A stretch of DNA of 64,000 nucleotides from Pseudeuparius sepicola (lineage: Eukaryota; Arthropoda; Insecta; Coleoptera; Anthribidae), in contig OY987299.1 of NCBI GenBank assembly GCA_963920635.1, positions 132,243,373 to 132,307,372 of the forward strand, in the 5' to 3' direction. Positions 44,322 through 56,600 of this stretch are shown piece by piece. Positions within the stretch are counted from its first letter, which is position 1. Each line of letters starts with the position of its first letter. Under the pieces are notes generated by a model. That model was not told where the DNA came from and did not search any database. It saw nothing but the letters and a program-made list of their open reading frames with translations. The translations under genes were made by a program, and so were the position numbers.

Positions 44322-44500
44322 AATCCAAAAAATGCCAAAAATTTCAAGAAAATGCCAAAAAAAATCCAAGAAAATATCAAAAATTCCAAGAAAATACCAA
44401 AAAATGCCAAAAAATTCCACAAAATTCCAAAAAATGCCAAAAATGCCAAAAATGCCAAAAAATTCCAAAAAATACAAAAAAAATTGCCAAAAATTCCAAG
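44322..44500. repeat. AAATGCCAAAAATTCC minisatellite
   Basis: About 180 bp of tandem variants of AAAATGCCAAAAAATTCCA, lying between the LINE fragment and the second Popeye gene. Open frames through it are compositional. Confidence 0.9.
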
Positions 44501-44655
44501 CGCGTGTACACTAAAATTCCTCAGTGATTTCCCCCTCGAGGTAAGGTGTACTTGCGGACCAGGAAAAATAGTCGAGTCCGTTATCTTTTTTTTTTTCCTG
44601 AGACGGTATGAAGTTCCCTATCCGGTAAAAATCGCCGTTTGGTTGCAGTGGGCCC

Positions 44656-47600
44656 ATGATGGACATACCCGTGCCGCAGGCGCGCGCCCATACGAACCCG
44701 TCGACGACGCAGCGCGCGCACGCGACGCGCGTCGCCGTCGCGGCGCCACCGCCGACGGCGGCGGCGACCGGCGCCGTCCCGGCCGGCGTCGCGGCGCCGA
44801 GGCGGGGCGCCGCCATGCGCCTGAACCGCTCGGCGGCGGCCGCGCCGCCGCCGATCCACGTCGACAACTTCACGATCGCCTGGAACGGCACGGACTTCTA
44901 CTACAACGTCTCCGACAGTTCCGAACTCGACTATGACTATCAGATGACGAACGGTGAGTTGCGGTGGTAAGGAAAAGGGAAAGAAGTTAACTGCCATTTG
45001 GAGCTAGACAGTGTCCTCCAAAAAGTTCGCACCATAGGGGGAAATTTTTAATTAACGTTTTATTTTGAAATTTAATTTTGGGGTTACCTTTTGCTATAAA
45101 AAAGATGGAAAATGACCCACTCAAACGTGGTCATGTCTCTTTCGTTGTCTGTCAAAAATGACATTTGAAAAAATAGATCGCCAAAAATGGGTTTATTTGT
45201 TAAAATATCAAAAAGTTTTACTTGAGAAAGTTGTTTCTTTTTCAATTTTACGTAAGTGTACCAAATTTGAACGCTCTACTAAAATATTTAGTTTTTTGCC
45301 AATTTTTAATATTTATGAAATTTCTGAAAATTTTAAAAACTCGAAAGTTCGTAAAAACTATTTTATATCACTAGCATTATCATTCTATTAATTTTTTATT
45401 ACTAATTACCGTTAAGAATAAGTATTTTTCAAAAGAAAATGATAGTTACGATTTAAAATTCTGTTATGTTTGTTGCAAAGTTGATGTACCGTCTAGCATC
45501 TAGCATCTGGGGTATGCATTTAGTTACATTACGTTTCCCAGTTCTAAATTGATGCCAAAATAATAATAAATTAAAATATCATCAAACTATTTTACGTGTC
45601 TAAGCAGAATTCTTGACTTTTGTTTGATAGTTTGATAACTGTTAAATAAAAACAACTGTCAAATAAAAACAACTACTTCTATTCTCTCCATGGCCTACTC
45701 ATCAATATCGATTAATGTGAAATTAAACTGAAAGGTAATAATAATTATTTGTTGCATAAAAGTCAAGAATTTTGCTTAGATACGTAAAATAGTTTGATTA
45801 TATTTTAATTTATTATTATTTTGGCATCAATTTAGAACTGGGAAACGTAATGTAAGTACATTTATACCCCAAATGCTAGACGGTACATCAACTTTGCAAC
45901 AAACATAACATAATTTTAAAGCGTAAATATCATTTTCTATTGAAAAATACCTATTCTTATCGGTAATTAGTAAGAAAAAGTTAATAGAATGAGAAAGCTA
46001 GTGATATAAAATAGTTTTTACGAAGTTTCGAGTTTTTAAAATTTTCAGAAATTTCATTAGGTAGGTAATATTAAAAATTGGCAAAAAACTAAATATTTTA
46101 ATAGAGCGTTCAAATTTGGTACACTTCCGTAAAATTGAAAAACAAACAACTTTTTCAAGTAAAACTTTTTGATATTTTAACAAATAAACCCATTTTTGGC
46201 GATATATTTTTTTAAATGTCATTTTTGACAGATAACGAAAGTCACATGACCACGTTTGAGTGGGTCATTTTTCATCTTTTTTAAAGCCAAAGGTAACCCC
46301 AAAATTAAATTTCAAAATAAAACGTTAATTAAATATTTCTCCCCCATGGTGCGAACTTTTTGGGAGGACACTGTGTACCTATAGCAACCTATACAGGATG
46401 ATTTTTTTAGGTCTACCACCGCGATTTTCTCGCTCATTTTGCGGCCTACAAAAAAACGTAAGGAACAAAAATGTGGCAATTTTGGACAGCAATATTAAAA
46501 AAACCTCAAATTGAGCAAAACTATGGTATGTTTATTTTAAGAGACAGAGAAAAACTTTGATATTGAAAATTGATGGCACTAAGAAGCTTCATGCAAAAGG
46601 GTACTTAGATAGTTTCAGAAAATTACACAGGGTCTTCGGCTCTCTTGATGCTATAATTTTTTTTTGTTTATTTCTTATTAAGCGATTTTCTCGCTTAATT
46701 TGGTTATGTAAGAAAACAAAATATGGAAATTTTGGTCAGCGAGGCGACATTAAAAAAGGAATGGGCCTCCATACCCAACTTTTCGCGGTGTACTAAAAAA
46801 ACCTAAAATCGACAAAAAGAGAGCCGAAGACCCTGTGTAATTTGCTGAAACTATCTGAGCACCTAGATAGATAAAGCTTCTCAGTGCCATCAATTTTCAA
46901 TATAAAAGTTTTCCTCTGTCTCTTAAAATAAACATTCCACGGCCATTAATAGTTTTGCTCAATTATTTGAGTTTTGTTTTAATAATGCGCGACAAGTTGG
47001 CCGATTTCTTCTGCAGCACCACTTAGCTGTCCAAAATTGCCACATTTTTGTTTCTTACGTTTTTTGTAGGCCGCAAAATGAGCGAGAAAATCGCTGTGGT
47101 AGACCTAAAAAATCATCCTGTATACCGTGCAAAAGAGACGTCCGAGCGGGCAGTCATTTTTGACCATAAATGAGGCGGAAAATTTGAACTAATTTATACG
47201 GGTGTGTTCCATAAATAATGTAATGTCTTTATTGTCATTTTGTGCAAAATGGAAATTACTTCAGTTCAAAGTACAACATACGTCCAAGATTTTTGTTGGT
47301 TGGTAATTTCAAATTAATGTATTCGCGAAACGAAGTAGTTAACTAGGTTGAGAAATTATACAACTTAATCAAAACAACATATTTTAATCATCATAAAGAA
47401 AACTAATATAATTATTATTGTACATTATACCTTATACAATTACAATAGCTACATTATAAATAATTACTTATAAAAAACATGATAATATTTTTAATTACCT
47501 AACATTTTCATACAATATTACTTGGGATAATTATTTTTTCTTGAAATCGGCATTAAAATGTCCCAAAATCGTCATTAAAAGCACAGAAATCGTACAATAA

Positions 47601-50600
47601 TGTAGCCCATTATTGTACGATTTTTTCAATAAGTAGGCCTTGGCGAGATGTAAACATCAAACGTCAGACGCGGAGAAATCGCCCGTCAAAAGTGACCAAA
47701 TATTCAAAACCCGGCCGATAAAGGCTCATTTAACTTTTCGTACACATTGTGAAACTGTTTCCTATAGAAGCGCAATCCTTCAGTATACATATTTTAGTAA
47801 ATTTGAAAATCAATAGATTTGTTGAGTAGGCTGCACAAGAAGCAGCAGTTTGGTTTTTCTGTCAGAAGGTGCCGTACATCATTATACTTGTCCTAGGTAT
47901 AGCGATCGGTGAAGTCAAGCAACGCCGCGCGTAGTCGGCTCGTGGACGGGTGATCCCTTATTATTATTTTCTTGCCTAATAAAACATTTTTTTTTCCGAT
48001 TTCAAGAAAAATATAATATGTACCTCGGCACTGAAGTTCTTTTTATGACTCATGTGGTTTATTTGCCTCGGCCAGAGGCCTCAGCAACTAAACTCCACAT
48101 GAGTCATAAAAAGTTGAACTTCAGTGCCTTGGTACATAAATAACTATTTTGAATAGTTTTAATGATAATATCCTAGGTATATCCCAGGAACATATCTATA
48201 CCTATTTCCGAATTTTTAGGCAGCTAGTTTTATTCCTTAGAACTTTTTGTTTTTGTTTGTTTAAAAAATACAAGCAAAAGAAAACTTGGTAACTTCAACC
48301 TCTACCATTTTAATATTTGCTTAAAAAATGATTGTGTGATTTCTAATTACGCTCTTCTTTGATAAGCTTCAATAATTTTGGTGGAGCTGATCTGCAGTTA
48401 ACAGGTTTACCTACTTGCTGCTGCTGTTTGCAGTTCTTTGGTTAATTCTATTGCAATGTCCAGGGGCGAATTAGAGCTATGTTGGGCCCTAGGCTAAATT
48501 TATTTAAGGTCCCCTTGACCTGTCGCAATAAAAAATTATGTAAAACTTAGGTAAAATTTTAAGTTCCGATAGTTTTTTATCAACAATTTTATTTATTTTA
48601 GAAAAGGGCATATTGAAAAAATATTAATTTAACGTTTAACTTTATGTACTAAGAACAGAGTAGATACATACAGTGTGGCCCGTTTGGAATGGAGACACCT
48701 CTGTAAAATTGATAATTTTGCTCCGATTTTAAAAAACATTTTTTTGTTAGATAGGTCTCTGAAAATACCATTCGACACACCTTCCAATTATTTTGAAAAC
48801 CAAACACCTGGCTAACTGCGACATTTTTTATACCCCCAAAATTCGAGAAATCATATTGGGTATTTTTTTATCAAAAAAATTTACGAGAAAAAGTTGTTTA
48901 GAATGAACCAAAAATTTCAAATCCAAAGTTTTATCAAAATCAAAAAAAAAAAATTTCCGATAAATTGAAGGTCCAAAAATCACATTTTAATGAATTTCTG
49001 CGGATAGCAAAGTTAATTTTTTTAACTTTAAATTTCCATGGCACAGTTAATGTTTTCCATGGCAAAGTTAATTTTTAACTTCAAATTTCCATGGCACACT
49101 TTGCTATCCGTAGAAATTCATTAAAATGTGATTTTTGGACCTTCAATTTATTTTTTCGGGAATTTTTTATTTTTTGATTTTGATAAAACTTTGGATTTGG
49201 GATTTTTGGTTCATTCTAAACAACTTTTTTTAGTAATTTTTTTAATAAAAAAATGCCTAATATGATTTCTTCAATTTTGGGGGTATAAAAAATGTCGCAG
49301 TTAGCCAGGTGTTTGGTTTTCAAAACAATTGGAAAGTGTGTCGAATGGTATTTTCAGAGACCTATCTAACAAAAAAAGTTTTTCAAAATCGGAGCAAAAA
49401 TGACAATTTTACAAAGGTGTCTCCATTCCAAACGGACCACACTGTACATATTATTAATTAAAACCTTTTTTCCTGGCTTTTATACTTGCAAAGCTTGCCA
49501 TAATTTTTTTGTTTCTATATTAAAAAAACAAAAAAAATGCATATACCTAGAGAACAAAAACTAAAAACAGGAAGCAAGCAAATCCCCTAAGCGTAATTTT
49601 TCAAATTTCAGCCGAAAAAGTTCAACCTACCTTCAACTTTTCGATAATTCACACGCATTTTGACATTCAGAATCAATATCAGTGGTAGGTATTAGTATTA
49701 ATTCCTCTTTTGAAAAAAAAAAACATTTATTTTTGGAACATTTTGCAAAACTTCGGCTTGCCTTGAAGCCTTTAATTTTGCAATTTTTCTTTTTTTTTCC
49801 TCCATTTGGAACCGAGGTCGTCTGAGGAACACCACTCATCGTTTTATTATTTTTTATTGCTTCGTTGTTACTGATTTGAGTGGACTAAATAGAGTAGGTA
49901 CCCAACTGCCTAGATGAAAAAATAAGGAGTGATGTTTTCTTTGTCTGAAATTTGCAATTGCAAAATGTAAAACCTTTTCCAATTCCGAATTCCGATCAAA
50001 ACATCGAAATAAGAACGGGCTCCCTAAAGCCTTGGGCCCCTAGGCTATAGCCTACTCTGCCTATAGGGTAATCCGCCACTGGCAATGTCTCCATTTTCCT
50101 CGTCTCCATGAGTTACTTCTTGAACCGGAATGCATTTCTTTGGTGGTCTTACCAATTTTGACTCCACTGCTTCTTCGGTTAGGTTTCTAGATGGTAGAGC
50201 GCCACTTTTCGCGTTCTTTCGTGTTGCATTAAAAAATCCTGTTCATCAAAATGGATAGAACACTCATACATAAAGTCCTTCCAGAGAATATTATTGTCGA
50301 TGACACCTAGAGTACTAAGCCACTTTCTAAATTTAGTTTCTTCCCTTGAAAACCTAAAAATCAGCAAAAAAATCAGAAAATATCGATGAAAAAGCAATAT
50401 TATTTGGCAAAAAGTTATACCGTTGATGTATTCATAAAGACTGCTGACGGTTGTCAAGTCTGACACTTTTTTGGCTCACCACGCGCTTTCCGGACACAAA
50501 ATACAATACAAAATACATTGTTAGACATGAAGCCGTAGCCGTGAGAAGTCTTGTAAATATGTCAGTCAACGATTATACCTATTTACTTACCTACCTATAC

Positions 50601-53600
50601 GGAATGTAATTTCACAATCTGGATGAAAAAGTCTCTTCGCATTTTTACAATGCTTTATACCAAGTCGTTTTTTGATCTCGTAAATATGAAAACAAAAAGC
50701 TATTAACCGTACAAAATATAGTTTTTATTTATAGCAGGTCGCTGCTTTGAGATTTTGAGCTTGTAAATTTATAAACTAATCACTCATTGTCATTTGAACG
50801 AATTTTATAAGGTTACTTACAAGTAGGTAGGTACAGTAGCGTGTCGTAGGGGGGGGGGCACGTGGGGGCCTGTGCCCCCTCCCCCCCCCCCCGCCCTCAG
50901 CCCTAACCCGCCCTTTGTGCTCTAGTGAAATTGCAAAATTGAACGTACAATCACGACAATATTATGGTCTATTATTTGTATTATTTTTGCGTTATCCCCG
51001 GCAAATATTTCCTTTAAAGGAACGGTTGGCAACGCTGCTTTGTTCACTACTTTGCTGCGCCGCCGCTCTTGACTTTCCTCTTTCAGTCTTTCCTCGCTCT
51101 TCGAGTCGTCGTTACCTCCACCTCGCAAGTTCATCACTCACCGTTGGCTCTCTTGCTCTCACTGCTTTGTTAAAAATATTTTCCACCATACTTTGCAACT
51201 GCCCTGGAGCAGAAAGGTCGTTTAGCAGTTAGCAGGTTAAACAAAATTTTGAATTTCCAAAGGTGTTCGATGACTCAGGAAAGGACAAATAACTTATCAT
51301 TACCAGCGCCGGTTTTAGGGGGGTGCTAGGGCACTAATAGCGCCCGGAGGTTAATATTAGGAGGCGGTATAGTTGGTCTAATAACTAAAAATAAATCACA
51401 TTTTGTTGCTATGTCACCCAGAACGCGACCCCTTCATTTTGATCGTCGTCTGCAAACATAACATCTGAAACGTTCTCTTATTCATCATCTTAGTCATCTG
51501 TACGTTGAAGATTTTACTCCCCCCTGGATTTTTGGACGAAAATAAAAATTTCTAAGTGAAAATATCTTAAAGGCAGAATATACAACATTGATTCATTGAC
51601 TGAATATAAATTGGAAAATTGTCATGTAATAATGTGTAACATAGATATACATTTATTGAAAAATATACCTACTTATTATTGTCAAGTAGCTAACTACCGA
51701 TTCCACGAGACCTGGCTTTTCCCATACTAGCAGAGGGGTTTAATATGGTTTGGGTGTTCAAGCACCCTACATTGAGAAAACACGAAAAATACATTATACT
51801 GTTATGATTTTGTAATTTCCTATACCTCTTTTAAACTATCTGTGCTTTATATTTCTAAAAATTTTTGCCCAGGGCGCATTTTAGTAACCAAACACCTCTG
51901 CTTTCTTTTGTATAGCCGGTTTAAAAAGCAATGATTTTTATGGGCTCACACTAAAACAAATTTCGAAATTTCTATTGGTCACAGTTGCTCTATAAAAGAA
52001 GATTGAGTAGGACTTCTTGGCTACAAATGTTTAGAGTCATAGTGAACAAAAAAAATAAAAACCAGTTAACAAGAATATGTTTTGCTTGGAATTTATTTTC
52101 GTTAATTTTGACCTTGAATATTTGAAAAATTTTCGCCTGCGGCGCAATTTTGTACCACAAAGGTTCAATTTATAATTTATTATTATTTTTTTTAATTTCT
52201 GACTACTTCCCAACTAAAAAGTTTAGTTTTTTGGGCAAAAATAAAAAATTGAGAGGAAATATAATGCGTTTTTTAAACCCCGGCGGTAGTCAAGCTAAAA
52301 CCGGCGCTGATCATTACTAGTAATTGAATCAAAAACAGCGAAATTAATCAATTATGCTAAGACAAATGTAAATCTGTAAAAACAAGAAGATTATTATTTT
52401 AGTTAAGTAGGCTGTGTTAGTTTTTGTTTATAGCTTTACCTAACTCATAAAATATTATATATTTTGTTTACTTTGTTAAAAAAAATGTACAACTTTTTTT
52501 TTGGCGCCCTTAAAATAGCTCGCCCCCTCCGCCCTTTTGCCCAGGGCACGCTACTGGGTAGGTAACCTATCATGAAAAATTACCGTACATTTTCGACAGC
52601 AGCTTATACTTGGTTGCACCCAACTCAACATGTTGCCACGATATTAAATTATTACGAAACGCCAGTTATAAGGTTAACTATCACATATGAAATTCCCGAA
52701 GGTATTAACTCGCCTATCTCCCTTCGCCGTCTTAATAACATTTTATCGTGCCTTCGGATCGATCGCACCCTTCATTGGACGCAGCCATTTATAATCCAAT
52801 TGGGTTCTTAGATGGAAATATCAAGTCTGTGGCTTCGCAAAATATAAACACCAGTTGCTGCATATTATGCGAAAATGCCTGTAAAGATACTTCATAAACA
52901 GAAGCGAAAATACATTTAGTCACCAGCGTCGCCACTTTTTTAACCGCTTCTTGATTTCTATTAGTGTTTATGAAAATGTCGCCTTCATTAATTTCTTCAA
53001 CCAAATGTCGCAGTCCGGTGAATTTAATTTCCTGTCTGACCATTGGGCGGCGTTATTTGGAAAAGTGCCACGTCCTGTTCACCTATGACGTATAATTTGT
53101 CTTTTTGCAGAAACCCCCACAATATGGGCACATTTCATACGGACATGAGTTATTATTTCTTACCAGCGTGTTGGCTTTGGTTGTGGTGTAATATAGTTAT
53201 TATGGTATGTGAGCAAATAATTTATTTTGTATAATTTTTGAATGTGACATAGCCTATTGCCTCAAAAAGTTATAACCAAAAAAGCTTTTTTTTTTTCGAA
53301 AAAAAAAACAAGGTATAAATGTCAGCCCCTCTTAGCTTTATAATATTCAAGGTTAAAAAAAGTTATATACAGTGTGTCCGAAATTGGTGATGCATGTATT
53401 GCGATCTCGGAAACTGTTAGAGATAGAGAAACGGTTAAATGGGGAAAGTTTTAGATAATTCTGTTTGTGATTGAATGCCGTTTAGTTTGCCACTTTATCT
53501 TTTTTGGTTTTGAAGATATTTTGAAAAAACTAAAATGATGCATTTTAGAAAATTCCCTGTAATTTCTTTATTTATGAAAATTTTTAAATTCTGTAAAAAC

Positions 53601-56600
53601 TTTCTTGGGGCAACCTTTTACGCCTAAAACGATTTTATTTGCAACGTTTCGGTTTTTTGGAACCATCATCAACTTTGTTTTTCATATGGGCGCAATATTT
53701 CATTTTCACGGTTTTGAAAAGCCTCTTTTTTAGCTTTCTAATGATGTATTACACCTAGTAAAAAAAGTTCGTTTATGGGTAAAAAAAAACAAAAATACGA
53801 TTTTGTTATAAATTTGGCAACATCGCACAATAAGGAGCGCATAGTGGATTTAATCTCTAAATTACAATTAATAAGAAAATATCCTTGTAATAGTTTCTCC
53901 TATATGATAATGTTTTTAAATCATAGAAATAACCCTTTTTGAAATCTTAATGCAATTTAGCAGGGAATTAAATGTATAAACTGTAAAGAATAATAAAAAT
54001 GGAAATAAAATTATCTAATCTAGTGTTCAAATGCCGCCCATTTGCTTCCATACATTTCCGACATTTTTTTACCACGTATGTACCTATCTGGTAACAGGAT
54101 GATTTGTGTTGCGGTTAATATTGGTAAAAAACTCAAAAATTACGATTTTGTTTGTAAATTTGGCAAAGTCGCACAATAAAACACTAATTATTATTTTTCA
54201 GAATACCCAATTTGATCCAAAAATCATTTCATTGTTATGTACAATAAACAAAACTTCAGTAGACAATTGGACGTGGTACATTTTTCTATAATATCAGTAG
54301 GCTTTGGATTTTAAACTAATGTCAAGTTTAAATCTGTCACAAATGTGAAAGTTTTTCATTTAACCGTAGTTTTTGTTTCGACTCTGGCCTAATGTGTAGA
54401 ATGGCGCAAAATTTCTCAAACGAAGAAAAGCTTGATATGTTAGTATCTTATATTAAAAATCAAAGAAATGCGAATAGGGCCGCAGACAATTATTTGGAAG
54501 ATTATCCGGATAGACGACAACCTAACAAAAGATATTCCCCAGAAAGCAGACAAGTCCTCGAACAGCGTACAGGGATGTTCTGTCCAATATTAACCGTAAC
54601 ACAATTATTATGGTGTTACCAGATCCGTGGTAAAAAAATGTCAGAAATGTATGGAAGCAAATGGGCGGCATTTTGAATACTAGCTTAGACAATTTTATTT
54701 CAGTTATTATTTAATCTTTACAGTTTATACATTTAATTCCATGTTAAATTGCATTAAGATTTGAAAAAGGGTTATTTCTATGATTTCAAAACATTTTCAC
54801 ATAGGAGAAACTATTATAAGGACATTATATTATTTATTTGTAGTTTAGAGATTAAATCCACTAGGAGCTCCTTGAGTTTTGTTATTTTATTGTGCGACGT
54901 TGCCAAATTTATCACAAAAGCGTAATTTTTGTTTTTTTACCCGTAAACGAACTTTTTTTTTACTAGGTGTGATACATCATTAGAAAGCTAAAAAAGAGGT
55001 TTTTCAAAACCGTAAAAATCCAATATTGCGGCCTATATGAAAAAACAAAGTTGATGATGGTTCCAAAAAACCGAAACGTTGCAAATAAAATCTGACTACA
55101 CAGACGTTTTAGGCGTAAAAAGTTGCCCTAAGATTGTTTTTACAGAATTTAAAAATTTTCATAAATAAAGAAACTACAGGGAATTTTCGAAAATGCATCA
55201 TTTTAGTTTCTTCAAAATATCTTCAAAACCAAAAGAGATAAAGTCGCAAACTAAACAGCATTCAATTACAAACAGAATTGTCTAAAACTTTCCCCATTTA
55301 ACCGTTTCTCTATCTCTAACAGTTTCCGAGATCCCAATACATGCATCACCAATTTCGGACACACTGTATGTATATAAAAAAAAGTTGTATATACTATTTG
55401 TAAGGACCGCCACGCCCATTTCAACATAAACCCCAATATGGAGGCCCTTCTGGACGGCCAGTGGGGCATTAAAGGCTTTCCTCGAAACTGCAGGTTGCCC
55501 GAATTTTAACGAAGTGCTTACAAGCGAAGCGGGTCACCTACTTCCGCCCCCCTGCCCATTAACACTTCACGAACACAAGGGGGAGGGAGAAAAAAGTATC
55601 AAATCTGCATAGTTTTGTCGTTAAAAGAGGATGTTGTAGGGACCGCACCTTTAAACAGCTTTAAATGAAGTATCTGGTAGCGAAATTGTGTAGCTTCTTG
55701 TGTAGCACGGGCGTAGCCAGGATTTAGTTTTGGGGGGGGGTTTAGTTTGAGAAGTAAATAAAACAACAAAAATATACTTACATGAAATTTAATATCTATA
55801 TATTCATCCGAAAAACTACGACATATTTATAAAGTTGTTAACTTTAAATGAAATGGATAAATTAATTTCGTTCCTCTGCGCTAAATCTAAAACCATTAAA
55901 GAAGAAATCTTCGGCTTTTTCTTTGAAATATATCCACTACTTCATCTGCATGAATTTCTGTTCCATAGTGAATGTTCATTAGAGCCAAACCATTAAGTCT
56001 GTTTTCACTTGTAGTGTTTCGTAAATAGTTTTTCAGTCTCCTTAGGCTCGAGAAAGACCTTTCTGGGGTAGCAGTGGATACAGGAATGGTAGCCAAGATT
56101 TGTAGTAATGTGTAAATATTAGGATAAAGGTTTTTATCGCACATATCTAGGCATTCCAAACTAGATTTCGGGGTAGGCAGTCTTCTTGTCAGCATGCAAG
56201 GTAGCTGAAGCTTTGATAGCTAAATCCAAATTTGTTTCTTTATTAGAAACCCCTTGACCTTGACTACACCACTTTTTCCAGTAGTCCATACCTTTAAATT
56301 TATCACCCTTCCTTTTTTTCCCCTCCATTTTTCGACAGTAATAATGATTCACGTATCTATCCTTAACAAGGTCATCGAATAACAGCGCACTAAAATTACT
56401 CACTTACACGGTACACTTAATTCTCTTCACTATTCGTTCACCACTTTTCACTTTTATTCGCTTCGAGTTCGCATGGAACAATACTGCCGTAAGCGCGGTC
56501 ACGCGCCGCGGCGCCGCTTATATAGCAGCCCAGTAGCCGTCCAGAAACTTCCACGAACTTCCAGAAAGTTCCGCTCATTTCGACCGAGGGGCGTGGCGAA

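Larger units (their letters stand above)
48411..50353 (-). pseudogene. THAP-domain exon broken by a hAT insertion
   Basis: Minus strand. After a TTTTTAG acceptor the exon starts FSREETKFRKWLSTLGV, then CSIHFDEQDF (the C-X2-H half of a THAP finger). Past a one-base loss in a T run near 50230 it reads KSGALPSRNLTEEAVESKLV, then PKKCIPVQEVTHGDEENGDI. At 50082 the hAT element interrupts; beyond it (48460-48411) the frame resumes exactly as AIELTKELQTAAAS up to a GTAAAC donor. The exon is thus split by 1.6 kb plus an 8-bp duplication, with one frameshift. Exon 1 (C-X4-C) was not found. Host gene or P-like transposon origin is open. Confidence 0.75.

Noticed and set aside
44259..44936. 225-codon frame through the minisatellite into the Popeye exon 1 region
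   Set aside because: First half is low-complexity repeat, second half a shifted frame of GC-rich exon 1. The frame with NFT/NGT/NVS sites splices in phase to exon 2 and is preferred.
53114..53208. Possible Popeye exon between GCAG and GTATGT (NPHNMGTFHTDMSYYF...)
   Set aside because: Borders look exon-like but the phase required by exon 1 gives a stop after 12 residues, and the open frame does not resemble Popeye sequence. The exon at 59011-59149 fits in phase and sequence.
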